DNA from: Maribellus sp. CM-23
GTDB taxonomy: Bacteria; Bacteroidota; Bacteroidia; Bacteroidales; Prolixibacteraceae
NCBI RefSeq assembly: GCF_021354595.1
Contig: NZ_JADWYJ010000003.1
Span: 124,001 to 188,000 of the forward strand
Length of the DNA stretch: 64,000 nucleotides
Direction: 5' to 3'
A program made the position numbers and the translations under genes. The notes under the pieces were generated by a model. That model was given only the letters and a program-made list of their open reading frames with translations. It was not told the origin of the DNA and searched no databases. Each line of letters begins with the position of its first letter. Position 1 is the first letter of the stretch. Positions 45,859 through 54,910 of the stretch are shown here, piece by piece.

Positions 45859-46602
45859 TTCTGTTTTCTCAGCCACTGTTCCTTTTTCGGTCAGTCGAAT
45901 GATCCAGATTATAAACTGAATCCATTTTCCGGGCCTGGTCACGATTTGTTCGATCCTGGCAACTTTCTGATCACGAATCGATAGCTGCTCCGGCCGGTCA
46001 GAATGTTTGTATAGTACAAATTCGGTTGCAAATTTCCAGGCGCCGTCGCGAGCTATTTTCATACTAAAATCCACTACGTAATTGTCTATCTTGCCTGAAA
46101 GCGAAAGTATTTTCCGCAGAAAAGGCCAGATGGAAGAAAGGTTTTCCTGAACCTCATTGACCAGCGACGATAGTATTTCATTGATCTGCTTAAAATCATT
46201 TTCCAGCGAACCGATCGTATCGGTGTCCGAAACTTCTGCAGCCGCAATTCCCAGATCGAGGTTGATGTGTGCATTCATTCCAAGCAAGAGGTGCTGAATA
46301 ACCAGTAACTGTTTGTTTTCTGCCTGCTGGAAAGCTTTTTCCCACGATAACGATACGGGCCGGCCTGCGTGCCAGTCGTAGTAAGCATCAATGTAACGTT
46401 TGGCAAAAATCACATCAAGCTTTTCCATTCTGGGGTCATCGTCAAAACGATTCGTTTGAATGCCTTCCTTTACTTCGATTGTAACTCTTTGGTAAAGGGC
46501 AGCGAAATACCCAAGTGTGTCTTCGTTTTTAATGGATTCCTGAATGATCGAATCAAGGATTGCAATTACGTCGTCGATCGAGTTAACGGGCTTTCTGTTC
46601 AT
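45844..46602 (-). CDS. DUF5995-like protein
   Basis: 252 residues without signal peptide. NRFDDDPRMEKLDVIFAKRY (about 53-72) and AHINLDLGIAAAE (about 111-123) are the conserved elements of a helical family I recall as DUF5995; the His/Asp content hints at a metal site but function is unknown. Convergent with FTCD. Confidence 0.7.
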   Translation of the reverse strand: MNRKPVNSIDDVIAILDSIIQESIKNEDTLGYFAALYQRVTIEVKEGIQTNRFDDDPRMEKLDVIFAKRYIDAYYDWHAGRPVSLSWEKAFQQAENKQLLVIQHLLLGMNAHINLDLGIAAAEVSDTDTIGSLENDFKQINEILSSLVNEVQENLSSIWPFLRKILSLSGKIDNYVVDFSMKIARDGAWKFATEFVLYKHSDRPEQLSIRDQKVARIEQIVTRPGKWIQFIIWIIRLTEKGTVAEKTEKLTR

Positions 46603-46682
46603 GTTTGAAAAGTTATTTTACAGATAAACAGTTTAGGCCCCAAAGTGTTGACCGACGATCATCGCCGGAGAGAAGATGCATT

Positions 46683-47039
46683 TTAGTTCTTTCGCATCGC
46701 CACTAATGCAATAATGGCCAGCCGGGCAACTATAAAAACGAATATTCCCATCAGCGGATCGACCAGTGCCATTTTCAGACCGTGGGCAAGCAGGCTTGGA
46801 GTCAGTTCACCATGTGCTTCAACGGCGTCAAAGGCATGGATCAGTCCAAAAGTTCTTCCCATAAATCCCCAGGCTACGGCAAACCAGCCAATGTGTTTCA
46901 TTAGATCCATGAGCTTTGGGCGGCTTTCTTTTTTGAGGAGGGCTAGGGTGAACAAGGCAAGAATAATGATTAAACATGCGAAAATGGTCACGGTAAAAAC
47001 AGGGCCTCCATCGATAAATTTTCCAATAATACTTTTCAT
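46683..47039 (-). CDS. Small MotA/TolQ/ExbB-like membrane protein
   Basis: 118 residues with three membrane helices (about 13-33, 48-65, 88-112). WGFMGRTFGLIHAFDAVEA resembles the pore-helix region of ExbB/TolQ/MotA channel subunits, but the protein is half their length and no ExbD/TolR partner is nearby. A CAAATTTA box (minus TAAATTTG) at 47137-47144 may be its promoter. Function uncertain. Confidence 0.6.
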   Translation of the reverse strand: MKSIIGKFIDGGPVFTVTIFACLIIILALFTLALLKKESRPKLMDLMKHIGWFAVAWGFMGRTFGLIHAFDAVEAHGELTPSLLAHGLKMALVDPLMGIFVFIVARLAIIALVAMRKN

Positions 47040-47250
47040 TGTTTTTAGTTTTTGATTGATACTGATTCAAATCTAAGGAAAGCCTGCATGTCTTGATTTT
47101 TATTGCGACAGATGCCCGGAACCATACGCTTTCTAACAAATTTAGAGGTATAAACGGAATTTTGTACTGAGATTATGTCAAAAATAGGGGTAAATCCGCA
47201 TTCCATCGATAATTGAAAGGGAATCAGCAGATTTTCAGTAATATTGTTTT

Positions 47251-48312
47251 ATGATCGCGTTCAAAAAACCGAAGATAAAAACCATTTTTCTGCACCTGCT
47301 TTTCTGGATTGGAGTGTGGTTCTTCTTTTATTACTTTTTTAGTTACAATTCGAACGATCAGCGCTACATCATCTGGTTTTCCAGTTGCTTGCTCCCCGTA
47401 ACAATGGCGGTTACCTATTTTGTGGTGAATTACCTGATTCCTAAATATCTGCTGGTAAAGAAATATGTATTGTTTGCTCTTTACAGCTTTTATACCATTG
47501 TGGTTTCCTCGTATATTATTGTGTTAGTCTTGTACGGCTGTCTTATTTTTCTTCTGAGTTTTAACACGGCTGTGATGCCACCCATGAGTAAGAATTTCCT
47601 GTTTATTCTTATGCTGGTTTACATGGTTTCGGGAGCGGTAAGCTTTTTTACTTTGCTGAATCACAATTTTAAAACAGCCTCTCAAAACCGCGAACTTCAG
47701 AATAAAATTCTGGAAACGCAGTTGCAAATGAAAGACCAGGAATTGCAATACCTGAAAATGCAGATACATCCTCACTTTTTATTCAATACTTTAAATACTA
47801 TTTACGGTTTTGCCTTAAAGCAGTCGGTGCAAACGCCCGAAATTATCCTAAAACTTTCCAATCTTCTCGACTATATTCTGTACCAGGTTAACAAGCCGCT
47901 GGTGGAGCTTAACCAGGAGGTTCAGCATATTAAGGAATACATTGAGCTGGAAAAGATACGGTTTAAGGATACATTGAAGGTGGAATTCAGCAGTGGCGAA
48001 ATCAGCGATAAAATTCAGGTTGCGCCCATGTTACTAATGCCTTTTGTTGAAAATGCATTCAAGCACGGTAACCTGGTAGATGGATTTTTGAACATTGACG
48101 TGGATATCCGGTTGGATCAAAACACTTTGCATTTTAGGATAGGAAATACCTGGCTCGGTGAAAAAAACGGAAAGGAACAGTCTGGAATCGGATTGGAAAA
48201 TATCCGAAAAAGGCTGGAACTCAATTATCCGAATCGGTATAAACTGAATAGCGAGGTGGAAAATAACTGGTATTGGACCGAGTTATCCATTGAGAACCTG
48301 GAAATGACATAA
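47251..48312 (+). CDS. LytS/YpdA-type sensor histidine kinase
   Basis: 353 residues; four membrane segments (about 11-30, 40-62, 72-103, 116-137), a short coiled coil (145-168) and a His_kinase domain with QIHPHFLFNTL (His175), then HATPase (SGIGLENIRKRLELNYP). One base separates it from the response regulator gene. Paralogue of the 20.3-kb kinase. Confidence 0.93.
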   Translation: MIAFKKPKIKTIFLHLLFWIGVWFFFYYFFSYNSNDQRYIIWFSSCLLPVTMAVTYFVVNYLIPKYLLVKKYVLFALYSFYTIVVSSYIIVLVLYGCLIFLLSFNTAVMPPMSKNFLFILMLVYMVSGAVSFFTLLNHNFKTASQNRELQNKILETQLQMKDQELQYLKMQIHPHFLFNTLNTIYGFALKQSVQTPEIILKLSNLLDYILYQVNKPLVELNQEVQHIKEYIELEKIRFKDTLKVEFSSGEISDKIQVAPMLLMPFVENAFKHGNLVDGFLNIDVDIRLDQNTLHFRIGNTWLGEKNGKEQSGIGLENIRKRLELNYPNRYKLNSEVENNWYWTELSIENLEMT

Positions 48313-48313
48313 A

Positions 48314-49027
48314 ATGGAAAAGCGAATTAAATGTTTGGTGGTGGACGATGAACCGGTGGCCCGCGAAATTTTGGAAAGCCACCTGGAAAAACTCGAAAGT
48401 TTTGAGTTGGTGGGCTCCTGTAAAAGTGCCATCCAGGCTTTTCAGGTAATAAGCAGTCAGCCTGTCGATTTAATTTTCCTGGATATTAATATGCCCGAAA
48501 TGTCCGGACTGTCGCTTGCGCGCTCGATTAATAGCAATGTGAAGGTGATTTTCACCACGGCTTATCGCGAGTACGCAGTTGACGGTTTTGATTTGCAGGC
48601 AGTAGATTATTTGCTAAAGCCCATTTCGTTTGAGCGTTTTTTAAAGGGAGTTCAAAAATATATGCAGGAAAATGTGCCGGTAAAAAGCAATGAAGCAATT
48701 GTTTCGGAAACAGAAGATTCCGAATTCTTCTTTGTGCGGTCAGAACGGAAGATGGTTCGGATTAAATTTTCAGACATTCGTTTTATTGAAAGCATTGCCG
48801 ATTACATAAAGATTCACTTGCAGGATAGAAATGTGGTTACGCGCGAAACCATTTCCAATATCGAATCAAAACTGCCACAAAATGATTTTCTGCGGATTCA
48901 CCGGTCGTACATCGTAGGAATTAAAAGTATTGAATCGTTTACCTCTGAATACATTGAAATGGGGAAAAGGCAGTTACCCATAAGCAGGAGCTATCGGGAG
49001 CAGGTACTGAGGAAGTTAGAGATTTGA
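48314..49027 (+). CDS. LytTR-family response regulator
   Basis: 237 residues; receiver with Asp57 (FLDINMPEMSG) and DYLLKPISFERF, then LytTR DNA-binding domain (about 135-235, FLRIHRSYIVGI). It ends 15 bases before the tandem array of small RNA units. LytTR proteins bind direct repeats; ATGTT repeated 12 bases apart in the array's upstream elements is a candidate target (inference). Confidence 0.94.
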   Translation: MEKRIKCLVVDDEPVAREILESHLEKLESFELVGSCKSAIQAFQVISSQPVDLIFLDINMPEMSGLSLARSINSNVKVIFTTAYREYAVDGFDLQAVDYLLKPISFERFLKGVQKYMQENVPVKSNEAIVSETEDSEFFFVRSERKMVRIKFSDIRFIESIADYIKIHLQDRNVVTRETISNIESKLPQNDFLRIHRSYIVGIKSIESFTSEYIEMGKRQLPISRSYREQVLRKLEI

Positions 49028-49041
49028 AATGTCTGGAAAAT

Positions 49042-49125
49042 AAAAAAGGACGGGTCAACACCCATCCTTTCATCTAACTAAACCAATAAAACTAATCAAA
49101 CCTAAACTTATGAACTAAAACTATG
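49042..49125 (-). ncRNA. Tandem small RNA unit 1
   Basis: Minus strand: TACCTTTG -7 box (49136-49129), start near 49125, AU-rich body beginning with AGTTTTAGTTCATAAGTTTA, then the stem GGATGGGT-GTTG-ACCCGTCC and T6 ending at 49042. The terminator stem has a U-G wobble that would be a C-A mismatch on the other strand. Its end abuts the response regulator stop. A 26-bp near-palindrome (49167-49192) lies upstream of the promoter. Confidence 0.6.
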
Positions 49126-49306
49126 ACACAAAGGTAAGGTGTGTTTGAGAAATTAAGGTTACCCCAATGTTAAAAAATATGCTCTATAACATATGATTTA
49201 TCTATGAGGATTAAGTTCCGTCTATTGATAGGATTTTGTTTTTGAAATGAGGGAGGAGTTGGCTTCGGGATAATGAATTAGCAAAAGGTATGAAGTTTTG
49301 TAAAAC

Positions 49307-49388
49307 AAAAAAGGACGGGTCAACACCCATCCTTTCATCTAACTAAACCAATAAAACTAATCAAACCTAAACTTATGAACTAAAACTG
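49307..49388 (-). ncRNA. Tandem small RNA unit 2
   Basis: Body and terminator almost identical to unit 1. -7 box TACCTTTG at 49399-49392, upstream 26-bp element at 49430-49455 containing the perfect AAAACATGTTTT palindrome on the minus strand (one base run longer in the left half on the plus strand). Confidence 0.6.
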
Positions 49389-49565
49389 AAGCAAAGGTAA
49401 AGCGAAAATTGCAGATGGAGGTTAAGTCAATGTTAAAAAACATGTTTTATAACATATAGTTTATCTATGGCCATTTGGCGATCTCTATTTCTGAGGTTAA
49501 GCGTAAATGATGATAGGATGCCGGGGGAAAAATTGGAAGCGGGTTGGATGATTGGTGAGGAAAAT

Positions 49566-49647
49566 AAAAAAGGATGAGTCAACACCCATCCTTTCATCTA
49601 ACTAAACCAATAAAACTAATCAAACCTAAACTTATGAACTAAAACTG
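49566..49647 (-). ncRNA. Tandem small RNA unit 3
   Basis: -7 box TAAATTTG (49658-49651), same body. The terminator stem reads GGATGGGT-GTTG-ACTCATCC: the wobble is at a different position from the other units, yet pairing is kept on the minus strand. Upstream element at 49689-49714. Confidence 0.6.
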
Positions 49648-49821
49648 AGGCAAATTTAAAGCGAAAATTGCAGATTGAGGTTAAGCAAATGTTAAAAAAC
49701 ATGTTTTATAACATATAGTTTATCTATCGCCCTTTGGCGTACTCTATTTCTGAAATTAAAGGAGAATGATGGTGTTGGTGGTGAAAATTCTGAAGCGGAT
49801 CGGATGATTTGTGAGGTCATT

Positions 49822-49906
49822 AAAAAAGGACGGGTCAATACCCATCCTTTTCACTAACTAAACCAATAAAACTAATCAAACCTAAACCTATGAACTAAAA
49901 CTTATG
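49822..49906 (-). ncRNA. Tandem small RNA unit 4
   Basis: -7 box TATCTTTG (49917-49910), body with small changes (ACCTATGAAC on the plus strand), terminator loop changed to ATTG. The conserved upstream element is missing, so this copy is either differently controlled or the edge of the array. Confidence 0.55.
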
Positions 49907-50011
49907 GTACAAAGATATGTTGCATAACATTAATGCTGGTGCCAAGCGTGTTAAAAAGTGTCAAATTGAATGTTTTTATATCAGTAAATTAACATTGAGG
50001 ATGAAAGGCAT

Positions 50012-50045
50012 AAAAAAAGCCCTGTATCAAGTATACAAGGCTTTT
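50012..50045 (-). terminator. Terminator of the SPOR-clpS-NfeD-floA operon
   Basis: Nested stem AAAAGCC.TGTAT / ATACA.GGCTTTT with T7 on the minus strand, 22 bases after the floA stop. Confidence 0.8.
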
Positions 50046-50066
50046 AGTATTTTATACAATAGTTTG

Positions 50067-51044
50067 CTATTCTTTGCTTTTGCTTCCTTCTCCGGCTATT
50101 GAATCGCGCATGGAAGTGTCGGCCATAATGTTTTTGTATTTCATGTAGTCCATTACTCCCAGGTTGCCGGTTCTGAATGCTTCTGCTATTGCCAAAGGAA
50201 CCTGAACTTCAGCCTCGATAACTTTTGCACGGGCTTCCTGCGCTTTGGCAATCATTTCCTGTTCCAGGGCAATGGCCATCGCACGGCGCTCTTCTGCTTT
50301 GGCCTGCGCAATGTTTTTGTCTGCTTCTGCCTGATCCATTTGTAGAACTGCTCCGATGTTTTTACCGATATCGATATCCGCAATATCAATGGAAAGAATC
50401 TCAAAGGCTGTTCCGGCGTCGAGGCCTTTTTCCAACACTACTCTTGAAATAAAATCAGGATTTTCAAGCACAGCTTTGTGAGAGTGCGAAGAACCGATGG
50501 ATGAAACAATTCCTTCTCCAACACGGGCCAGAACAGTTTCTTCTCCCGCACCACCCACCAGTTGGCGGATGTTGGCGCGCACTGTTACACGTGCTTTTGC
50601 AATTAACTGTATGCCATCTTTAGAAACGGCCGTAACCGGAGGAGTGTTAATCACTTTCGGATTTACCGACATTTGAACAGCCTCAAAAACATCGCGACCC
50701 GCAAGGTCGATAGCGGTAGCCATGTTAAAAGAAAGTTCAATATTTGCTTTTGCAGCCGAAACAAGGGCATGAACAACTCTGGCCACATGTCCACCTGCCA
50801 GGTAATGCGCTTCGAGTGCGTCACGACTCAGTGTTACGTCGGCTTTTGTGCCCTCAATAAGTGCCCGAACAATAACTCCGGGAGGTACTTTTCGGAAACG
50901 CATCAGAAAAAGCTGGATCAGTGAAATTCGTACTCCCGATACCAGAGCTGAAAACCAAAGTCCGATTGGTATAAAATAAAGGACGATGAAGAGTAATACA
51001 ATTACTCCTACAATCATTCCCCAGGTGCCTGCTGCTTCAATCAT
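50067..51044 (-). CDS. floA: Flotillin-like protein FloA (UPF0365)
   Basis: 325 residues: N-terminal membrane segments (about 8-38), band-7/PHB-like domain (about 40-200) and a coiled-coil tail rich in Ala, Glu and Gln (about 240-290). The family builds membrane microdomains. It directly follows an NfeD-type gene (1-base gap), the usual partner. Confidence 0.93.
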   Translation of the reverse strand: MIEAAGTWGMIVGVIVLLFIVLYFIPIGLWFSALVSGVRISLIQLFLMRFRKVPPGVIVRALIEGTKADVTLSRDALEAHYLAGGHVARVVHALVSAAKANIELSFNMATAIDLAGRDVFEAVQMSVNPKVINTPPVTAVSKDGIQLIAKARVTVRANIRQLVGGAGEETVLARVGEGIVSSIGSSHSHKAVLENPDFISRVVLEKGLDAGTAFEILSIDIADIDIGKNIGAVLQMDQAEADKNIAQAKAEERRAMAIALEQEMIAKAQEARAKVIEAEVQVPLAIAEAFRTGNLGVMDYMKYKNIMADTSMRDSIAGEGSKSKE

Positions 51045-51045
51045 T

Positions 51046-51519
51046 TTATTTTTTATTTATAGGTTCAACAATAATTTTATTGGAAACGATCTTTAAGACC
51101 TTAATCGGGATGTTGTGATCGATGAATGATCCAGTAGATTGTGCTTCCACCACTTCACCGTTTACCCTTACTTTTCCGGAAGGAGCCAGCCGCCCGATGG
51201 TTTTTCCGGTGTCTCCGGTTTTTATTTTCTCGACATTGATCAGGTCAACTTTGCCGTCAATGTTTTTTTCGAGAATCATCTTTTTCCCTGTTCTCGATTT
51301 GAAAAAGTAATAAACCATTGATGGGGCAAGTAGCAGTACAGTGGCCAGCGTAATAAAACCGGCCCCTGTTCCCAGATCGGTAAAGGCGATATAAACGCTG
51401 GCGATCAACAATAAAAAACCTCCGATCCCGGCAATGGTAACTCCGGGAATCACTGCGAACTCGATCAGTAACAAAACCAGTCCGAGTAATATTAATAGTA
51501 TAATGGCAAAAATTGACAT
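51046..51519 (-). CDS. NfeD-family membrane protein
   Basis: 157 residues; hydrophobic N-terminal half with three to four helices and a C-terminal OB-fold (about 90-157, [21 protein letters not shown]). NfeD OB-domain proteins work with flotillin/stomatin partners, here the next gene. One base separates it from clpS upstream. Confidence 0.92.
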   Translation of the reverse strand: MSIFAIILLILLGLVLLLIEFAVIPGVTIAGIGGFLLLIASVYIAFTDLGTGAGFITLATVLLLAPSMVYYFFKSRTGKKMILEKNIDGKVDLINVEKIKTGDTGKTIGRLAPSGKVRVNGEVVEAQSTGSFIDHNIPIKVLKIVSNKIIVEPINKK

Positions 51520-51520
51520 A

Positions 51521-51799
51521 TCAATCTATGGTTGCATTTAGTTCTCGTCCAATCAGTGCGTCTTTCATTGGTTTTAGTTCGGAGAAGCTACCTTTCTTAA
51601 CATCGCATTTCCCCTTGTAATGAACCAGATAAGTACATTGTGTTGCCTGTTCAATTTCGTGTTCACAAATGTCGATCAACGCATCAATCACATAATCAAA
51701 GGTATGAACATCATCGTTGTAAAGAATCAGCGAATTTTCTTTCAGTGTTTCTTCATTCGATTTATCAACAGGAATATTTTTTGGTTCCTTTAATGTCAT
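51521..51799 (-). CDS. clpS: ATP-dependent Clp protease adaptor ClpS
   Basis: 92 residues. The core has LILYNDDVHTFDYVIDAL (N-degron binding Asn-Asp-Asp) and the His/Cys-containing VHYKGKCDVKKG region. ClpS hands N-end-rule substrates to ClpAP/ClpCP. Its ATG overlaps the stop of the SPOR protein gene (51796-51799). Confidence 0.92.
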   Translation of the reverse strand: MTLKEPKNIPVDKSNEETLKENSLILYNDDVHTFDYVIDALIDICEHEIEQATQCTYLVHYKGKCDVKKGSFSELKPMKDALIGRELNATID

Positions 51800-53175
51800 T
51801 GTTCTGCCTCCAATTTTTTTGCTTCACTCAAAGTTATTCTTTTTCCGTTAAAATACGGTACTACAAATGCATCTTCTACACCCTCCCTGCGCACCTGAGT
51901 CTGCATTTTTTGTGCGTCTTCGTAATTGGTAAGATTTCCGGTGGTGTATACTACCACGCCTTTTTCGTCGGTGTATTGATCAATTTTCCGGATAAGTGAT
52001 AGCTTATCAAACTGTCTTTTAACGTACGAAGGCAACCCACGGCTATAAGCCCCAATCTGAATTTTATAAACCAGCTCGTCTTGTTGTTCGGCGGCAGGTT
52101 GCTGGTTTGCCGGAACAACGGCAGGTAGAATTTCGGTCGAAATAATCAAGGCGGTATCCAGAGCTTCAGCTATTTCAGCTTGTGGTTGATTAAGCGAGGC
52201 AGCGTGCTCTTTCAAAGATGCGATAAAATCTATTTTCTCCAGTTCTGGCTGCGAGTTCCAGTAATCGGTTTCTGCCCGTTGTGCGGTTTGAAGACTTTCG
52301 CGGGTGTCGCGCTGAAGGGTAAACAAACTGCCTTCAGCATCAACGATCTTTTGCCCCAGCGCATTTTTTAGCGAAGAAGTATTGGCTTCTGCATATTTGC
52401 GGCGCCATTCATCGAGATTACGGGTTAGCGAATCCAGTTGGTAGCTCAGTTGTTTCCATTTTAAGTACGACTCCAATCCTTCCTCTGTTTGAAAATTGGA
52501 GGTTTCCACGTACATCATTTCGCTGTTTACATCAAAATTAATGGGTGCTGGTTTTTGTTTTTTCCCGGGAACTGCTACCGGGGCCTCAATTTCCGTTTCT
52601 TCAGCTAAAAAAGAGTCAGGTAAAATAGAATCTGTAACTGCAACGTATGCTATTGTGTCGGTCTCTGCTTGCGGAGTTTCTTCTTTGGCTATTGGCACCG
52701 GTGCAATATCTTCGGTTTCTACCTCAAACGGGCTGAATTGGTCCCTGCATTGCTGAATTTTTTCAGACAAACCGAGTGCCGTCTGCTCTTCCTGCGCGGC
52801 TGTTTTTTGGTACTTTAAATAATGAGTCAGGGCATTGTCCCATTGCTGCATTGCCTGGTATTGAATTCCCAGGTAATAATCCGTTTTCAATGGCGACTCA
52901 CCGGTGCTTCCTTTTAATAAATAATTGATCTCGTTGGCGCCGTAATGTCCGTTCTCAGTCCGGCTGGCACCGTAATAGTAGTTGATCATCAGATTGTCGG
53001 GACTCTGCAGTATCAGTGGACTTAATAAAGTTTCAGCGTCTGTATACTTTTCTTCATCAAATCGTTGGATGGCTTCCACCAGCGGATTTTTCTGAGCCTC
53101 AGCGAAAAAAGGCAGTCCGGCAAACAATAAAATGAAACAGCTTGTTAGAAGTATGTTGATTTTTCTCAATTCCAT
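51796..53175 (-). CDS. SPOR-domain protein with tetratricopeptide-like N-terminus
   Basis: 459 residues: signal peptide (1-27), helical TPR-like region (about 30-130), a long low-complexity linker rich in Glu, Pro and Ala, a helical segment (about 235-310) and a C-terminal SPOR domain (about 378-450, YKIQIGAYSRGLPSYVKRQF) that binds denuded peptidoglycan. Likely periplasmic, active at division sites or in envelope organisation. First gene of the four-gene operon. Confidence 0.85.
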   Translation of the reverse strand: MELRKINILLTSCFILLFAGLPFFAEAQKNPLVEAIQRFDEEKYTDAETLLSPLILQSPDNLMINYYYGASRTENGHYGANEINYLLKGSTGESPLKTDYYLGIQYQAMQQWDNALTHYLKYQKTAAQEEQTALGLSEKIQQCRDQFSPFEVETEDIAPVPIAKEETPQAETDTIAYVAVTDSILPDSFLAEETEIEAPVAVPGKKQKPAPINFDVNSEMMYVETSNFQTEEGLESYLKWKQLSYQLDSLTRNLDEWRRKYAEANTSSLKNALGQKIVDAEGSLFTLQRDTRESLQTAQRAETDYWNSQPELEKIDFIASLKEHAASLNQPQAEIAEALDTALIISTEILPAVVPANQQPAAEQQDELVYKIQIGAYSRGLPSYVKRQFDKLSLIRKIDQYTDEKGVVVYTTGNLTNYEDAQKMQTQVRREGVEDAFVVPYFNGKRITLSEAKKLEAEQ

Positions 53176-53300
53176 TGCTGAAGTGGCTTAAAATTTCGAC
53201 AGGTAAATTTAACAAAAATCAATTCTTTGGAGAATTTAAATTAGTCTGAATTGATGTGCAAGAAGTGAAATGGAGACCTGAGTTTTATCATTTAATCAGT

Positions 53301-53308
53301 TATATTTG
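53301..53308 (+). promoter_or_regulatory. -7 box of bcp-recA
   Basis: TATATTTG, 22 bases before the bcp ATG; -33 element not clear. Confidence 0.45.
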
Positions 53309-53330
53309 TAAACAGAATGAAGCAAAAATC

Positions 53331-53795
53331 ATGACAAATTTAAAAGTTGGGGATAAAGCTCCCACATTTGAAGGGGTGAATCAAAGTGGCGAAAAGGTTG
53401 CTTTGAAAGATTTTGAGGGGAAAAAGCTGATCCTGTATTTTTATCCAAAGGATAATACGCCCGGTTGTACAGCAGAATCGTGCAACCTGAACGATAATTA
53501 CGATGCCTGGCTGGCCAAAGGTTTTGATGTGGTGGGGGTTAGTCCCGACAGCGAAAAATCTCACCAGAAGTTTATCGATAAATTCGGCTTCCGGTTTAAC
53601 CTGATCGCCGATACCGAAAAAGAAATACTGGAGTCTTACGGTGCCTGGGGCGAAAAATCGATGTATGGCAAAAAATACATGGGGGTTTTACGCAAAACCT
53701 TTGTTATCGATGAAAAGGGTGTAATTCAGGAGATTTTCGAAAAAGTAAACACAAAAGATCACACCAACCAAATTATCAACACACTTAACTTATAG
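53331..53795 (+). CDS. bcp: Thiol peroxidase of the Bcp/PrxQ type
   Basis: 154 residues from ATG 53331 ([13 protein letters not shown]); the frame runs further up but through the promoter. Peroxidatic Cys46 in [11 protein letters not shown] and resolving Cys51 give the CxxxxC pattern of PrxQ. It reduces hydroperoxides with thioredoxin. recA follows after 8 bases, so they are probably cotranscribed. Confidence 0.94.
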   Translation: MTNLKVGDKAPTFEGVNQSGEKVALKDFEGKKLILYFYPKDNTPGCTAESCNLNDNYDAWLAKGFDVVGVSPDSEKSHQKFIDKFGFRFNLIADTEKEILESYGAWGEKSMYGKKYMGVLRKTFVIDEKGVIQEIFEKVNTKDHTNQIINTLNL

Positions 53796-53803
53796 ACCAA
53801 AAC

Positions 53804-54829
53804 ATGACGAGCGAAGAAAAAAGTCTGATGAATAAGGAAAAGCTGAAAGCGCTTCAGCTTACCATGGATAAAATTGAAAAGAGTTACGGAAAAGGATCCA
53901 TTATGCGTATGGGAGATAATCCGCATGTGGATGTGCCGGCCATTTCGTCGGGTTCCATTGCACTGGATGTGGCACTGGGAGTTGGCGGCTATCCCAAAGG
54001 ACGTATCGTAGAAATCTACGGTCCGGAATCTTCGGGAAAAACCACACTTGCCATTCATGCGATTGCCGAAGCTCAAAAGGCCGGAGGTATTGCTGCCATC
54101 ATCGATGCAGAGCATGCTTTTGATCCGTATTACGCCAAAAAACTAGGTGTAGATATCGATGAGTTACTAATCTCGCAACCCGACAACGGGGAACAGGCAC
54201 TTGAAATTGCCGACAACCTGATTCGCTCGGGAGCTTTGGATATTGTGGTGATCGACTCGGTGGCTGCATTAACACCCAAAGCAGAGTTGGAAGGCGAGAT
54301 GGGCGACTCAAAAATGGGCTTGCAGGCCCGTCTGATGTCGCAGGCTCTCCGTAAACTCACCGCCAACATCAACAAAACGAAAACCTGCTGTGTGTTTATC
54401 AACCAGTTGCGTGAAAAAATTGGCGTAATGTTCGGTAATCCCGAAACAACCACCGGTGGTAACGCGCTTAAATTCTATGCTTCGGTTCGTTTAGATATCC
54501 GCCGTATTGGCCAGATCAAAGACGGGGAAGAAGTAAACGGAAACCATGTGCGCGTAAAAGTGGTGAAAAACAAAGTGGCGCCACCATTCCGCAAAGCCGA
54601 ATTTGATATTATGTACGGCGAAGGAATTTCCAAATCGGGCGAGATCATCGATTTGGGGGTTCAGTACAATTTGATCAAAAAAAGCGGTTCGTGGTTCAGT
54701 TACGGGGAAACAAAATTGGGTCAGGGGCGCGAAACTGTGCGTAACCTGGTAATGGACAATCCTGAATTAGCCCAGGAATTGGAAACCAAAATAGTTGAAG
54801 CGATAACCGGAACCCTTACGATGGAATAA
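53804..54829 (+). CDS. recA: Recombinase RecA
   Basis: 341 residues. Walker [10 protein letters not shown] (about 73), Walker [10 protein letters not shown], and the loop 2 region [20 protein letters not shown] are all present; the protein is complete. It performs strand exchange and activates the SOS response. The start at 53804 (MTSEEKSL) is favoured; ATG 53828 is an alternative. A terminator follows. Confidence 0.98.
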   Translation: MTSEEKSLMNKEKLKALQLTMDKIEKSYGKGSIMRMGDNPHVDVPAISSGSIALDVALGVGGYPKGRIVEIYGPESSGKTTLAIHAIAEAQKAGGIAAIIDAEHAFDPYYAKKLGVDIDELLISQPDNGEQALEIADNLIRSGALDIVVIDSVAALTPKAELEGEMGDSKMGLQARLMSQALRKLTANINKTKTCCVFINQLREKIGVMFGNPETTTGGNALKFYASVRLDIRRIGQIKDGEEVNGNHVRVKVVKNKVAPPFRKAEFDIMYGEGISKSGEIIDLGVQYNLIKKSGSWFSYGETKLGQGRETVRNLVMDNPELAQELETKIVEAITGTLTME

Positions 54830-54854
54830 TAATATTATACATAGACAGAATTTG

Positions 54855-54893
54855 CCGGGTGAATTGTTTCTGTCGATTCACCCGGTTTTTTTT
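54855..54893 (+). terminator. Terminator after recA, ahead of the threonine genes
   Basis: Perfect 10-bp stem CCGGGTGAAT / ATTCACCCGG, 11-base loop, T8. Only 17 bases separate it from thrA and no promoter lies between, so it might also work as an attenuator for the thr genes. Confidence 0.8.
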
Positions 54894-54910
54894 ATAAGCT
54901 AAAATTAAGT

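Larger units (their letters stand above)
49028..49920. repeat. Four-unit tandem repeat, about 260-bp period
   Basis: Units begin at 49042, 49307, 49566 and 49822 (periods 265, 259, 256). The first 80 bases of each and the 26-bp upstream element are highly conserved; the remaining 130 bases have drifted, especially the segment farthest upstream. This pattern indicates selection on the RNA and its control region rather than recent duplication alone. Confidence 0.85.

Noticed and set aside
49028..49920. CRISPR array
   Set aside because: The repeat units are about 260 bp with conserved promoters and terminators; there are no 25-40-bp repeats with uniform spacers and no cas genes.
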